Origin: Pedobacter steynii
GTDB taxonomy: Bacteria; Bacteroidota; Bacteroidia; Sphingobacteriales; Sphingobacteriaceae
Assembly: GCF_001721645.1 (NCBI RefSeq)
Contig: NZ_CP017141.1
Location: 6,448,001 to 6,512,000, forward strand
Reading direction: 5' to 3'
Length of the DNA: 64,000 nucleotides
Shown here: one piece after another, positions 1-7,889 of the stretch
Layout: every line of letters begins with the position of its first letter
Position numbering within the stretch: position 1 is the stretch's first letter
Notes under the pieces: generated by a model
Told to the model about the DNA's origin: nothing
The model's database searches: none
What the model saw: only the letters and a program-made list of their open reading frames with translations
Program-made: the position numbers and the translations under genes

Positions 1-423
1 TACAGATTTAAATTCACCCCGGCTATTGCCAAAAATAAAATGGCTACCCTGTATAATTGGGTACTGAGCAAATAACAGATGAGATACACCAGTGAAATCA
101 TAACCATACTCGGCCTGATTGGGCGAAACTTCGTCCGTAAATACCCAATTGATTTTCCCGGTATGTTTATCAATTTCCACAATACGCTTATCGGAATATG
201 CCCTTAAAATAGTTTGATCCTGTTGCGTAAAATAAGTCAGCTCATCATTATTTCTTTGATCTAATATTTGCCATTGTAATTTCCCGGTAGTCAGGTTGAC
301 ATTATACAGGTCACCATTATTGGTCGCAATCAACAAATTAGTTTTAATAGGCTCCTGCTTTTTGGTACAGCCAAATAAACCAATGCCTAACAGTAAAAAC
401 CCGACATAATGAAGTAACCTCAT
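1..423 (-). CDS. PQQ-like beta-propeller lipoprotein, partial
   Basis: The reading frame is open from the ATG at 421-423 (minus strand) to the window edge, 141 codons, so the C-terminal part is missing. The N-terminus is a lipoprotein signal: a hydrophobic stretch ending in the lipobox LFGC at residues 16-19. The mature part has repeated segments such as NGDLYNVNLTTGKLQW and IVEIDKHTGKINWVF, the typical 'value stored, TGK, W' pattern of PQQ-like beta-propeller blades. Such lipoproteins sit in the periplasm or outer membrane; many bind no PQQ and act as scaffolds, so no enzyme activity is claimed. It starts one base after the stop of the gene at 425-1114, so the two are very probably co-transcribed. 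Confidence 0.8.
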   Translation of the reverse strand, partial: MRLLHYVGFLLLGIGLFGCTKKQEPIKTNLLIATNNGDLYNVNLTTGKLQWQILDQRNNDELTYFTQQDQTILRAYSDKRIVEIDKHTGKINWVFTDEVSPNQAEYGYDFTGVSHLLFAQYPIIQGSHFIFGNSRGEFKSV

Positions 424-424
424 T

Positions 425-1114
425 TTATCTTTTATTTAACTTATAATCATAAGGAATGGTTTGGCTGATGTCCGTCACATACCAGGTATCAGGATCACTT
501 TCGAACTTCACAAAATCATATACGGGTAACAGTGGTTCCTGAATGTTCATCAAATTAACATGCTTACTGTTAAACGCTGTAACCATCATGGTAACCCGTG
601 CTATCTCCTGCCCATTTTTCTCACTATTTTGTAGAGGTGCATGATAAGCCTTTCCACCTTTTAGCGTGGCATCATTTTGTTTTAATAAATTAATAGCCTC
701 TTCCCCAAATCTTTGCACAATTGCCTGTCTGATTTCAGAATCATTTGGTTTATCTGTAGCAACACTCATTTTAGAAAAATCTGTTTTTCTAATGCGTGCC
801 AACTCCTCTTTTACCCCATCAGGAATATAATCTCCATTTTTTATTGAATTGACCCACATTAAAGTATCCAGTGGAAATTCCGGCGCCGATGCGACCTCAG
901 TTGTCATATCCTCGGTCGTTACAGCAGCATCCATTGCAGCCTGTTCTCCGCTATCCATGTTACCTGATATACCCACCATTTGTCCAAGTTCCCGCACATG
1001 ATGTGGGATATGCTGAAACCCCAGGTAATAACCTAAACCCAAAAACAGGACTACAATTATACCCAGGCTGATTATTGTTTTTTTATATCGTTTAAAGAAT
1101 GGCACTTTTTTCAT
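425..1114 (-). CDS. single-pass membrane protein, unknown function
   Basis: 229 residues. A short basic N-terminus (KKVPFFKRYKK) is followed by one transmembrane segment at about residues 13-32, rich in I, V, L and G. The rest should face the periplasm. No cysteine lipobox, repeat or catalytic motif is visible. The C-terminal half (about residues 95-229) has alternating charged and hydrophobic residues and looks like a compact alpha/beta domain, possibly of the NTF2-like or DUF4878 sort, but I cannot assign it. It lies directly upstream of the PQQ-propeller lipoprotein gene with a one-base gap, which suggests a joint envelope role. Confidence 0.65.
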   Translation of the reverse strand: MKKVPFFKRYKKTIISLGIIVVLFLGLGYYLGFQHIPHHVRELGQMVGISGNMDSGEQAAMDAAVTTEDMTTEVASAPEFPLDTLMWVNSIKNGDYIPDGVKEELARIRKTDFSKMSVATDKPNDSEIRQAIVQRFGEEAINLLKQNDATLKGGKAYHAPLQNSEKNGQEIARVTMMVTAFNSKHVNLMNIQEPLLPVYDFVKFESDPDTWYVTDISQTIPYDYKLNKR

Positions 1115-1373
1115 TTGATCTAGTTTATTTTTTTAATTTCCCGATTGGAGACATTGGTACATGTCCTAATCATTTTTTATTGAAGCTTTTATATGATTGC
1201 GCTAAAATAGAGAATGCGCTACACTAAATAAACTAACTTTATTATTCGTTACAATTACGTCTTTATTTGTCGTCATTGAGTTATTATTCGGGATCTGATG
1301 ACTCTTCCCGGGAGATGGCATCATGCAACCTTTCTAACATGCCAATCGTCTACTTCCATTGATCACATACATT

Positions 1374-3011
1374 ATGAATAAATTTCTTCTATCCTTCTTG
1401 CTTCTATTGGCACCCATCTATCTTAACGCACAAACAGTATTTCAAGGCACCGTCAAAGACCAGCAAAACAATCCTATTCCTTACTGTTCCATCGGTGTCA
1501 AAAATTCCAGAACCGGCAGCCTGGCCAATGAAAAAGGACAATACAAACTTGTATTGCCGGATAGTGTAAAAAACAACCCAATCATATTCAATGCTCTGGG
1601 CTATCTCGAAAAGACAGTAAGCCTAAGCGAACTCCAAAACAATGGCAATATAGTACTCGCCGAAAAAGTATCCACATTGAATGAAGTAAACATTAGTAGC
1701 ACCAGGCTCAAAGAAAAAACCATCGGCCAACAATCGCGTCCGTTCCTCACTTTTTCAAGAATGTTCGACCAAAATGTACCGACCATAGAGCAGGGAAACA
1801 GTTTTCAACTTTTTGCAGACACCAGGTTAAAAGCCTACAATTTTTACATCATGCCCAGCTCAAGGTATAAACAAATTACCTTGAAGCTCAACATTTATAG
1901 CTTAAAGAATGACCTTCCAGACCAGTCACTTCAAAATGAAAACATCATTTTTAGAACGGAAACTACCGGCTGGCAGCACATCGATCTGTCCCCTTACGCA
2001 CTAAGGTTCAAAGACCAGGACAAAATAGCCCTTACCCTTCAGCTCATAGACTATGTTCCCCTAAAGGACACCGCCTTCATATTTGGACTTTCTGCCAAAA
2101 AAACCATCTCTAAAAACCTTTTATACAGGTACCAGAGCCAGGGAAACTGGGAGGCCAGCGCAGGTACCTTTCTATCCAACCTGCAGGTAAGTTATAGCCA
2201 AAAGGGCAACAAAGTAGTGGGAAACAGTACTACAAAAGCCGACACCAGTACCGACCTGAACACGAAAACGCTGATAACTGTATATCAGAACAGGGCAAAG
2301 GCACAAAAAACAAGTTATGGAAAAGACAAAAACGGAAAATATGTAAGCATCAGAGATGCGAAGATCTATTATGAAGAATATGGAAAAGGCGATCCCCTTA
2401 TATTGCTCCACGGCAACGGGGGTAGCATCGCAGATTTCTATCAGCAAATCCCCTACCTGGCCAGATATTTTCGGGTCATTGCAGTAGATACCAGAGCTCA
2501 GGGTCGTAGTACTGACCTATCTACCCAGGCATACAGTTACGAGCAATTCGCCTCAGATCTGTTTCAACTCACCGAAGCATTGCAACTGAAGAGAATAAAT
2601 ATTCTGGGCTGGAGCGATGGTGGCAATACAGGCCTGATCTTCACCCATCAGCACCCCCAACTGGTCAACAAGCTCGTTACCATCGGGGCAAACCTAAACC
2701 CTAAGGGCGTAAAAGAAGATTTACTCGCAATGTTCAGGAAGCAGATATCCAATAACGATAAGGACACCAGACTGATAAAGCTGATGCTGGAGGAACCGAA
2801 CATTAGCCCTGAGCAACTGGATCATATTACTCAGAAAGTGCTGATAGTTGCTGGAAGCGAGGATGTCATCCTGGAGGAACAAACCAGATCAATTGCGGCA
2901 ATGGTCAAAAATTCCCAATTGAGGATCCTTCCCAATACAACCCACTACCTCCCTTTTGAGCAGCCAGAAGAACTCAATAGGATGGTTCTGGAATTTCTTA
3001 GAGAGAAATAG
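1374..3011 (+). CDS. secreted alpha/beta hydrolase with N-terminal carboxypeptidase-regulatory-like domain
   Basis: The start at 1374 is preferred over an in-frame ATG at 1359 because it opens directly into a signal peptide (MNKFLLSFLLLLAPIYLNAQ). Residues about 20-95 form a CarboxypepD_reg-like beta-sandwich (GTVKDQQNNPIPYCSIGV), common in Bacteroidota outer-membrane proteins. A middle region of about 190 residues is beta-rich and unassigned. The C-terminal 230 residues are an alpha/beta hydrolase: oxyanion region HGNGG, nucleophile elbow GWSDGG (Ser near residue 415), acid in AGSEDVILEE (Asp near 497) and catalytic His in NTTHYLPF (near 523). The triad looks complete, so an esterase or lactonase activity outside the inner membrane is likely; the substrate is unknown. 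It appears monocistronic. Confidence 0.8.
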   Translation: MNKFLLSFLLLLAPIYLNAQTVFQGTVKDQQNNPIPYCSIGVKNSRTGSLANEKGQYKLVLPDSVKNNPIIFNALGYLEKTVSLSELQNNGNIVLAEKVSTLNEVNISSTRLKEKTIGQQSRPFLTFSRMFDQNVPTIEQGNSFQLFADTRLKAYNFYIMPSSRYKQITLKLNIYSLKNDLPDQSLQNENIIFRTETTGWQHIDLSPYALRFKDQDKIALTLQLIDYVPLKDTAFIFGLSAKKTISKNLLYRYQSQGNWEASAGTFLSNLQVSYSQKGNKVVGNSTTKADTSTDLNTKTLITVYQNRAKAQKTSYGKDKNGKYVSIRDAKIYYEEYGKGDPLILLHGNGGSIADFYQQIPYLARYFRVIAVDTRAQGRSTDLSTQAYSYEQFASDLFQLTEALQLKRINILGWSDGGNTGLIFTHQHPQLVNKLVTIGANLNPKGVKEDLLAMFRKQISNNDKDTRLIKLMLEEPNISPEQLDHITQKVLIVAGSEDVILEEQTRSIAAMVKNSQLRILPNTTHYLPFEQPEELNRMVLEFLREK

Positions 3012-3137
3012 AGCTCCTCACACGACAATTCCACTAAAGAATTGTCTGCAAAAAGACAATTCGCACCAGATATAGCATAATTTAAATCAGAATCATACAG
3101 GTTTATTTATCTTTAGATAAAACCTACTTCAAGGCTT

Positions 3138-3956
3138 ATGAAAAACGAGAAAGACCTGAAACTTGCTGTACTAATAGATGCGGACAATGTACCCTATGCC
3201 AATGTGAAAGAGATGTTTGAGGAAATTGCCAAATACGGTACACCTACTTTTAAAAGAATCTATGCCGACTGGACTAAACCAACAGTTTCCGGATGGAAAA
3301 AAGTACTGCTGGAAAATGCCATTACGCCCATCCAGCAGTACAGCTATTCCAGTGGCAAAAATGCGAGCGACAGTGCGCTTATCATTGATGCAATGGATAT
3401 CCTTTATACAGGAAAAGTGGACGGCTTCTGTATTGTCTCCAGCGACAGTGACTTTACCCGGTTGGCCACCAGGCTTCGGGAAGCAGGGATGAAAGTAATC
3501 GGGATTGGCGAAAAGAAAACACTGACACCTTTTATTACCGCCTGTGATAAATTCATCTATATCGAGATCCTCAAACCTAAACTACAACCTTCAGAAGACA
3601 ACAGCATCACAGCAACCACTGCCAGCACTAAATCTCCGGAAACGCAGCCTTTAAACAAAGTTGATCCCGGAATCATCAGGTTGTTTACCGATAGCATTAC
3701 CGACCTTGCAGATGAAGACGGATGGGCTTATCTTGGAGATCTAGGCAGTTTGATGATGAAGAAAAAACCAGATTTTGATTCCAGGAATTATGGGTTCTCT
3801 AAATTGCTGCCTTTAATAAAGAGCACCAATCGCTTTGAAGTGGATGAAAGAGAAAGTGGGAAAACTAATGTTAAACACATCTATATCAGAAAAATAACTC
3901 CACCTGCAGCTGTCATACAAAAGCCCGGCAATAAGAGAAAATCGACAAAACGGTAA
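3138..3956 (+). CDS. NYN-domain (LabA/DUF88-type) protein with C-terminal OST-HTH/LOTUS domain
   Basis: 272 residues. Residues about 8-145 fit the NYN/PIN-like fold: LAVLIDADNV at the N-terminus gives the first acidic metal ligands, ASDSALIIDAMDILYTG supplies further aspartates, and CIVSSDSDFTRLATRLRE is the signature second acidic cluster. NYN proteins of this type are probable ribonucleases or RNA-binding proteins. After a Ser/Thr-rich linker (about 150-172), residues 175-255 look like an OST-HTH/LOTUS winged helix (GWAYLGDLGSLMMKK, YGFSKLLPLIKSTNRFEVDER), usually RNA-binding. The protein ends in a basic tail. No signal peptide, so cytoplasmic. Family assignment is firm; a specific role is not. 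Confidence 0.85.
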   Translation: MKNEKDLKLAVLIDADNVPYANVKEMFEEIAKYGTPTFKRIYADWTKPTVSGWKKVLLENAITPIQQYSYSSGKNASDSALIIDAMDILYTGKVDGFCIVSSDSDFTRLATRLREAGMKVIGIGEKKTLTPFITACDKFIYIEILKPKLQPSEDNSITATTASTKSPETQPLNKVDPGIIRLFTDSITDLADEDGWAYLGDLGSLMMKKKPDFDSRNYGFSKLLPLIKSTNRFEVDERESGKTNVKHIYIRKITPPAAVIQKPGNKRKSTKR

Positions 3957-4057
3957 AGAAACAAACAGATCAGGGGGTGTTGCTTTAAACCTGTCGCATT
4001 CTCCCCTTCTATTTGCCGCATACATACCGCAGCTATTTCCCTATCATTCCCTAGATT

Positions 4058-4113
4058 TACCTTCGTAACCTGATCTATCTTAAAATGTACTTTTAAAATA
4101 ACTATGCAGGAGG
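4058..4113 (+). promoter_or_regulatory. promoter -7 box and unusually strong Shine-Dalgarno upstream of the RibD-like gene
   Basis: TACCTTCG at 4058-4065 matches the Bacteroidota -7 consensus TAnnTTTG with one mismatch; the same octamer precedes the second tRNA-Ser gene. AGGAGG at 4108-4113 lies 9 bases before the ATG at 4123. A full Shine-Dalgarno is uncommon in this phylum and is not seen before the other genes here. Promoter activity is inferred. Confidence 0.4.
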
Positions 4114-4122
4114 CTAATCGAT

Positions 4123-4716
4123 ATGAGAAAAATAACTGTTTTATCATTCATTACTTTAGACGGAGTAATGCAAGCTCCCGGCGGACCTGAAGAAGATCCG
4201 TCTGAAGGATTCAAATACGGCGGTTGGACCGCAGCCTACGATGATGAAGTTTCTGCTGAGGTCATGCAAAAACAGCTGAAACCTGCCGATCTTCTTTTAG
4301 GCAGAAAAACATTTGACATCTGGGCAGATTACTGGCCTACACATGCAGAATATTGGCCTGGTGTAAATGAGGTCACAAAATACGTCTTGTCCAATACCAT
4401 GGATAAGTCAGACTGGGAAAACTCTGTATTCCTTAAAAGCGTGGAAGAAATTGAAAAGCTTAAAAATTCGGAAGGTTCCGACATCAACGTTTGGGGTAGC
4501 AGCAAGCTGGTTCAACTATTATTGGAACATGATCTGGTAGATGAATTTTGGCTCAATATTCACCCGGTGCTTCTTGGTAAAGGAAAAAAACTATTTGACG
4601 ATAGCGCGATACCAGCAGCATTTACGCTTATAGAAAGCACGGTTACCCCCAGTGGTGTGATTATGGCGAATTACAGACGAGAAGGAGAAGTCAAAACCGG
4701 CACCGCTGGTGCTTAG
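4123..4716 (+). CDS. dihydrofolate reductase family protein (RibD C-terminal-like)
   Basis: 197 residues, the usual size for stand-alone RibD_C/DHFR-like proteins. The N-terminus RKITVLSFITLDGVMQAPGG is the family signature, DLLLGRKTFDIWADYWP fits the nucleotide-binding region, and INVWGSSKLVQLLLEHDLVDEFWLNIHPVLLGKGKKLF is the typical C-terminal block. Members use NADPH-like cofactors, but stand-alone copies rarely have a proven substrate and should not be called folate or riboflavin enzymes by default. Cytoplasmic. The gene has its own Shine-Dalgarno and is closed by a hairpin terminator, so it is monocistronic. Confidence 0.85.
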   Translation: MRKITVLSFITLDGVMQAPGGPEEDPSEGFKYGGWTAAYDDEVSAEVMQKQLKPADLLLGRKTFDIWADYWPTHAEYWPGVNEVTKYVLSNTMDKSDWENSVFLKSVEEIEKLKNSEGSDINVWGSSKLVQLLLEHDLVDEFWLNIHPVLLGKGKKLFDDSAIPAAFTLIESTVTPSGVIMANYRREGEVKTGTAGA

Positions 4717-4735
4717 AGATTGCAAAAACATACAA

Positions 4736-4770
4736 AAAGCCTGGAATCATAAGACTCCAGGCTTTCTCAT
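4736..4770. terminator. rho-independent terminator, probably bidirectional
   Basis: AAAGCCTGGA at 4736-4745 pairs with TCCAGGCTTT at 4756-4765, with T-rich sequence on either side for both strands. It lies between the convergent genes ending at 4716 (+) and 4797 (-). Nearly the same hairpin closes tRNA-Ser at 49481-49520 and recurs at 52204-52241, so it seems to be a favoured terminator in this genome. Confidence 0.75.
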
Positions 4771-4796
4771 TTTTGATTCAAACGGTTTTTAATTCC

Positions 4797-5054
4797 TTAC
4801 GTTTCCTTCACCTCAACCAAATTTGTATAACCCCTCATTACCGAAATATCATCTGGGTGTACCAGCAATTTAGGTTTTTGTGCAGAAAACGAATAGACGA
4901 TATTAAAAACCCCTTTCACCTGCAATTCGTTATCACCGGTATATCGAAAATAAACGGGTCTTTGATCCGTTGTACGCAGATTATTTTCTGTTTCATGCAC
5001 ATCGGTATCAGTAGTAAATTCCAGGCTTTGCCTTTTTTGTCCGCAGCAGTTCAT
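4797..5054 (-). CDS. small protein with phage-type YTG domain
   Basis: 85 residues, starting MNCCGQKRQ with two adjacent cysteines. The C-terminal half, from VYFRYTGDNELQVKGV to the end, follows a pattern (aromatic-x-YTG, small hydrophobic x V x G, Y-x-FS, then a V/P-D-D segment and a final hydrophobic-E-V) that I recall from short proteins encoded in many prophages and phage-like loci. It is last of four minus-strand genes (7890-9026, 5403-7721, 5111-5392, 4797-5054). No signal peptide or membrane segment. The frame is preferred over the overlapping plus-strand ORF because of this pattern and the operon context. Function unknown. Confidence 0.6.
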   Translation of the reverse strand: MNCCGQKRQSLEFTTDTDVHETENNLRTTDQRPVYFRYTGDNELQVKGVFNIVYSFSAQKPKLLVHPDDISVMRGYTNLVEVKET

Positions 5055-5110
5055 AGTTTTAGTTTTTAAGGGTAATTAGATTATTTTTCGGGCATCACAA
5101 ACAAAGCAGC

Positions 5111-5392
5111 CTAATTTTTTTTCATAATTATTTGTTCTAAAAATATTGCAGCTGCCGAAAAAGACAGGGTTAATAATATTTTTTCCATCCAGTCGCCACC
5201 GAAATAAATCCCGACAGGCAATGCTACCCAGATAGACAAGCAAAAGAAACAATCCATTAATGAACCAAAAAAGCTTTTACCAGCAAGCTTTCTTAGCTTA
5301 TAAACTACATCAAAGGGACCATCTTCTGCCTGTATTAAATGGGTAACACGCCAAACGGAGAGAACAGAAATTAGAAACAAATAAATTGTCAT
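5111..5392 (-). CDS. DUF1360 family membrane protein
   Basis: I place the start at the ATG at 5392 rather than the TTG at 5419, which would overlap the upstream stop; this gives 93 residues. Two or three hydrophobic segments are visible: an N-terminal helix (TIYLFLISVLSVWRVTHL), a central one around FCLSIWVALPVGIYFGG and a C-terminal one (ILLTLSFSAAAIFLEQII). WRVTHLIQAEDGPFDVV and the CFFCLSIWVA segment are hallmarks of DUF1360. The biochemical function is unknown. It sits 10 bases after the 772-residue gene and 56 bases before the small YTG protein gene, within the same minus-strand unit. Confidence 0.75.
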   Translation of the reverse strand: MTIYLFLISVLSVWRVTHLIQAEDGPFDVVYKLRKLAGKSFFGSLMDCFFCLSIWVALPVGIYFGGDWMEKILLTLSFSAAAIFLEQIIMKKN

Positions 5393-5402
5393 TGCGCTGT
5401 GT

Positions 5403-7721
5403 CTATGGTAAACGTTCAATGGCTACACCCGTACTTATGGTATAGGGAGCCGCATTTGCACCAGCGCCATATCCATTGGTTGTTCTTTTTGATGCCGATA
5501 GACCAATAGAAACGGTTGCATAACTTTCATTAGGTTCCAGCCATTTTCCCGCGGGAACAGGTAAAGGCACAAAAGTAATCTGGTGTGCATTTGAATCTCC
5601 GAATTTGCTGGCATCTGCTGTGCCCCGATAACCCGGGCAACTGTTCGCCTCGTTATTATTGGGGTTATCACCATGTAAAATACCCGGTTCAGGTATCAGG
5701 CTTCCCAATCGTTTCACCTCAAAACCTGCAGAAGTACCACATTTTCCGATAGAAAGGTCGTAATGATCCTGGAATACAGAATTGGGATGAGTCTCGCAGG
5801 CTTTAAATTTCACGTTTAGTGAACTGTTTAAAAAGGCCTCTTTAATACGGTATAAATTACATTCAGCTTTTACAATATTTACACCATCTGCATCAAACCA
5901 GACATCATCTAAGCTAAAGCCAAGGTAATTGTTATCTATAAACATGGCAATCATATCTGTAGCACCTGGTATATGTTTTCCGGCAGCATCGTAACCGTCC
6001 ATACGGAAATAAACTGTCCCTGGTGCCGTACCCTGATAAATTGAGGTATTTAGTTGGATTAAGCGGTTTTTATCGTATGGCACCCAGGGAATACCCGCTT
6101 CAATTTGAGCTTCTACGTTTAAGTAGTAAGGTACTTTAATTGCCGGGCCACCATCAACCTTTAGGGGAACAGTATCGTACGAACCTATTAATTTGGGCAA
6201 CAGGTCCCAGCTGCTCCCTTGAAATAAATACCCCATATAACCTTCAGCTACATAATTCCAGGTACTGAAGGGTTCCAGCATATTTTTGCTGTACCTAATG
6301 GTATAAAAGGCAATTATCGGATCAGTAGCTTTCCTTTGCGTATTGTACAAACAACCTTTTACATCTACAATACCCGCCCATGCTGCACAATCTATATTTA
6401 AATGCGCTAAAACATTGTGGCTGGTAATACGTCCATCGGCATGTAAATGGTTATGCAGGGCAGCAGAATTTCTATCCATTGCAGAAGCAGCAAAACTTGC
6501 CGCGCTATTTTGGTTACCACCTATAAGTACGTTGCCTAAAGCACCGATCATATTGCCGTTAAAACAATTAAAAGGTTTGGATATAACCGATGCAGGGATG
6601 CAAATATCAATGCGTTTAAGTTTACTTACATTGAAGTAACAGGCGCTTTCGTACAAAACAGGTGCGCCAACAGTAGATCCCGGGATGCTTACAATCAAAT
6701 CCGGCAATACCTGTACGGCAACATTTTCGCCGACAGCATAATCTGTCGAAAATTCGTCCAATACATCAGAAACCCTATGCTTATAATGGAAAATATAGTT
6801 ACCATTCATATCGGTAATGGCAAAGCCTAAATTTCTTCGCTCTCCTGTACCGGTATAAGGATTTCCAACTTTTTCCGAAGTAGTACGGTCGTATTCTTCA
6901 AAATTTAAACTGATGTTTTTTCCGTCGGAAACGCTGCATCCAAAACGGGCATTCTCAAAAATGCCAACAACTTCACGATGAGCTGCAGTCAGCTGTTTAC
7001 TTACTTTGGTATCCAGCTGAATGGTTTTACTAAATTTCAGTGTGCGCTCCAGGGACATACTTTCCGGATTTTTTAAACTGGTTGCTTTTTTATCAATAAC
7101 CTTTTCTTCGTTTTCAATGTTGAATACCTCGGCTATACGATTGGGCATTTGCTGATCATCCATTAAATTAATCATAATGGGTCTGAAGGGGCCTGGATCT
7201 GGCGGATTTGGATTGACAATAACGGGTGGAATACGCTCAGGGTAATATTTTTTGATCAGTTCATACATTCTTGGATTTTTTAATGCCCGTTCTAAAGCAT
7301 CACGATGATCAATCACAAAATGGCTGCGATAACAAGGATTGTATAGACAATTGCCACTGTAGGTGCTGACATGGCCATAGGCTAAAAAATCCTGAGCACT
7401 TGCCGGCGTGATGCAGGTAAGCACCAGATCATCGAAATCCTGATCAGCTCCCGTATCATTGGATTGAATCTGAAACTGGTAATTGGCCCCTACTTTGGTT
7501 GGAAATTTAATCCGCGTATCAGAATTCTGGAAACCTGTACCTGGATTATTTTGAATATTAAGGGTCCACATGGCGCCGGTTACCACCACATCGGCTGCGC
7601 CGATTGTACCTGGATAGGTGCCGTTTCCGCTTGTCGCGCCTTGCACTACAAACTGCTGTTTAAAGGCTGCATTTTTGGCCGTAACACGTATGGTCCAATT
7701 GCCTTGCATAGAAATATACAT
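5403..7721 (-). CDS. large protein of unknown function, 772 residues
   Basis: No signal peptide, membrane segment or catalytic motif that I recognise. The N-terminal 115 residues look like a beta-sandwich (GNWTIRVTAKNAAFKQQF, WTLNIQNNPGTGF, NDTGADQDFDDLVL) and end in a cysteine-containing segment (YSGNCLYNPCYRSHFVID). A proline-rich linker (PPVIVNPNPPDPGPF, about residues 165-180) leads to a long beta-rich body. An odd His-rich stretch ALHNHLHADGRI lies near residue 425. I recall the N-terminal layout from uncharacterised proteins in several phyla, but no function. It follows the 378-residue gene after a 168-base gap containing a hairpin and precedes DUF1360, so the genes probably work together. 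Confidence 0.7.
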   Translation of the reverse strand: MYISMQGNWTIRVTAKNAAFKQQFVVQGATSGNGTYPGTIGAADVVVTGAMWTLNIQNNPGTGFQNSDTRIKFPTKVGANYQFQIQSNDTGADQDFDDLVLTCITPASAQDFLAYGHVSTYSGNCLYNPCYRSHFVIDHRDALERALKNPRMYELIKKYYPERIPPVIVNPNPPDPGPFRPIMINLMDDQQMPNRIAEVFNIENEEKVIDKKATSLKNPESMSLERTLKFSKTIQLDTKVSKQLTAAHREVVGIFENARFGCSVSDGKNISLNFEEYDRTTSEKVGNPYTGTGERRNLGFAITDMNGNYIFHYKHRVSDVLDEFSTDYAVGENVAVQVLPDLIVSIPGSTVGAPVLYESACYFNVSKLKRIDICIPASVISKPFNCFNGNMIGALGNVLIGGNQNSAASFAASAMDRNSAALHNHLHADGRITSHNVLAHLNIDCAAWAGIVDVKGCLYNTQRKATDPIIAFYTIRYSKNMLEPFSTWNYVAEGYMGYLFQGSSWDLLPKLIGSYDTVPLKVDGGPAIKVPYYLNVEAQIEAGIPWVPYDKNRLIQLNTSIYQGTAPGTVYFRMDGYDAAGKHIPGATDMIAMFIDNNYLGFSLDDVWFDADGVNIVKAECNLYRIKEAFLNSSLNVKFKACETHPNSVFQDHYDLSIGKCGTSAGFEVKRLGSLIPEPGILHGDNPNNNEANSCPGYRGTADASKFGDSNAHQITFVPLPVPAGKWLEPNESYATVSIGLSASKRTTNGYGAGANAAPYTISTGVAIERLP

Positions 7722-7826
7722 AGTTTTGATGATTTTAATAGCCTACTCTTTCATCGGATTTTCGGCTGACTCCTGTATTTAATTTTAGATGCACACGCTT
7801 CAACTTTGCCTGGAATGGCATATATA

Positions 7827-7874
7827 AACGCTCAGACTAACAGCATTACCCCCCTGGTTGGCATGCTGAGCGTT
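7827..7874 (-). other. intercistronic stem-loop
   Basis: AACGCTCAG at 7827-7835 is perfectly complementary to CTGAGCGTT at 7866-7874, with CAGCAT/ATGCTG (7841-7846, 7863-7868) as an alternative inner pairing. There is no T-run on the minus strand, so it looks more like an RNA-processing or stability element between two co-transcribed genes than a terminator. Confidence 0.45.
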
Positions 7875-7889
7875 CCTGGAGCGCAGCGT

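Noticed and set aside
4773-5069. plus-strand ORF of 98 codons opposite the small YTG protein
   Set aside because: The minus-strand frame has the YTG-domain pattern and operon context; this one does not.
6343-6639. plus-strand ORF of 98 codons inside the 772-residue gene
   Set aside because: Lies wholly within a well-supported minus-strand gene and has no family pattern; antisense shadow.
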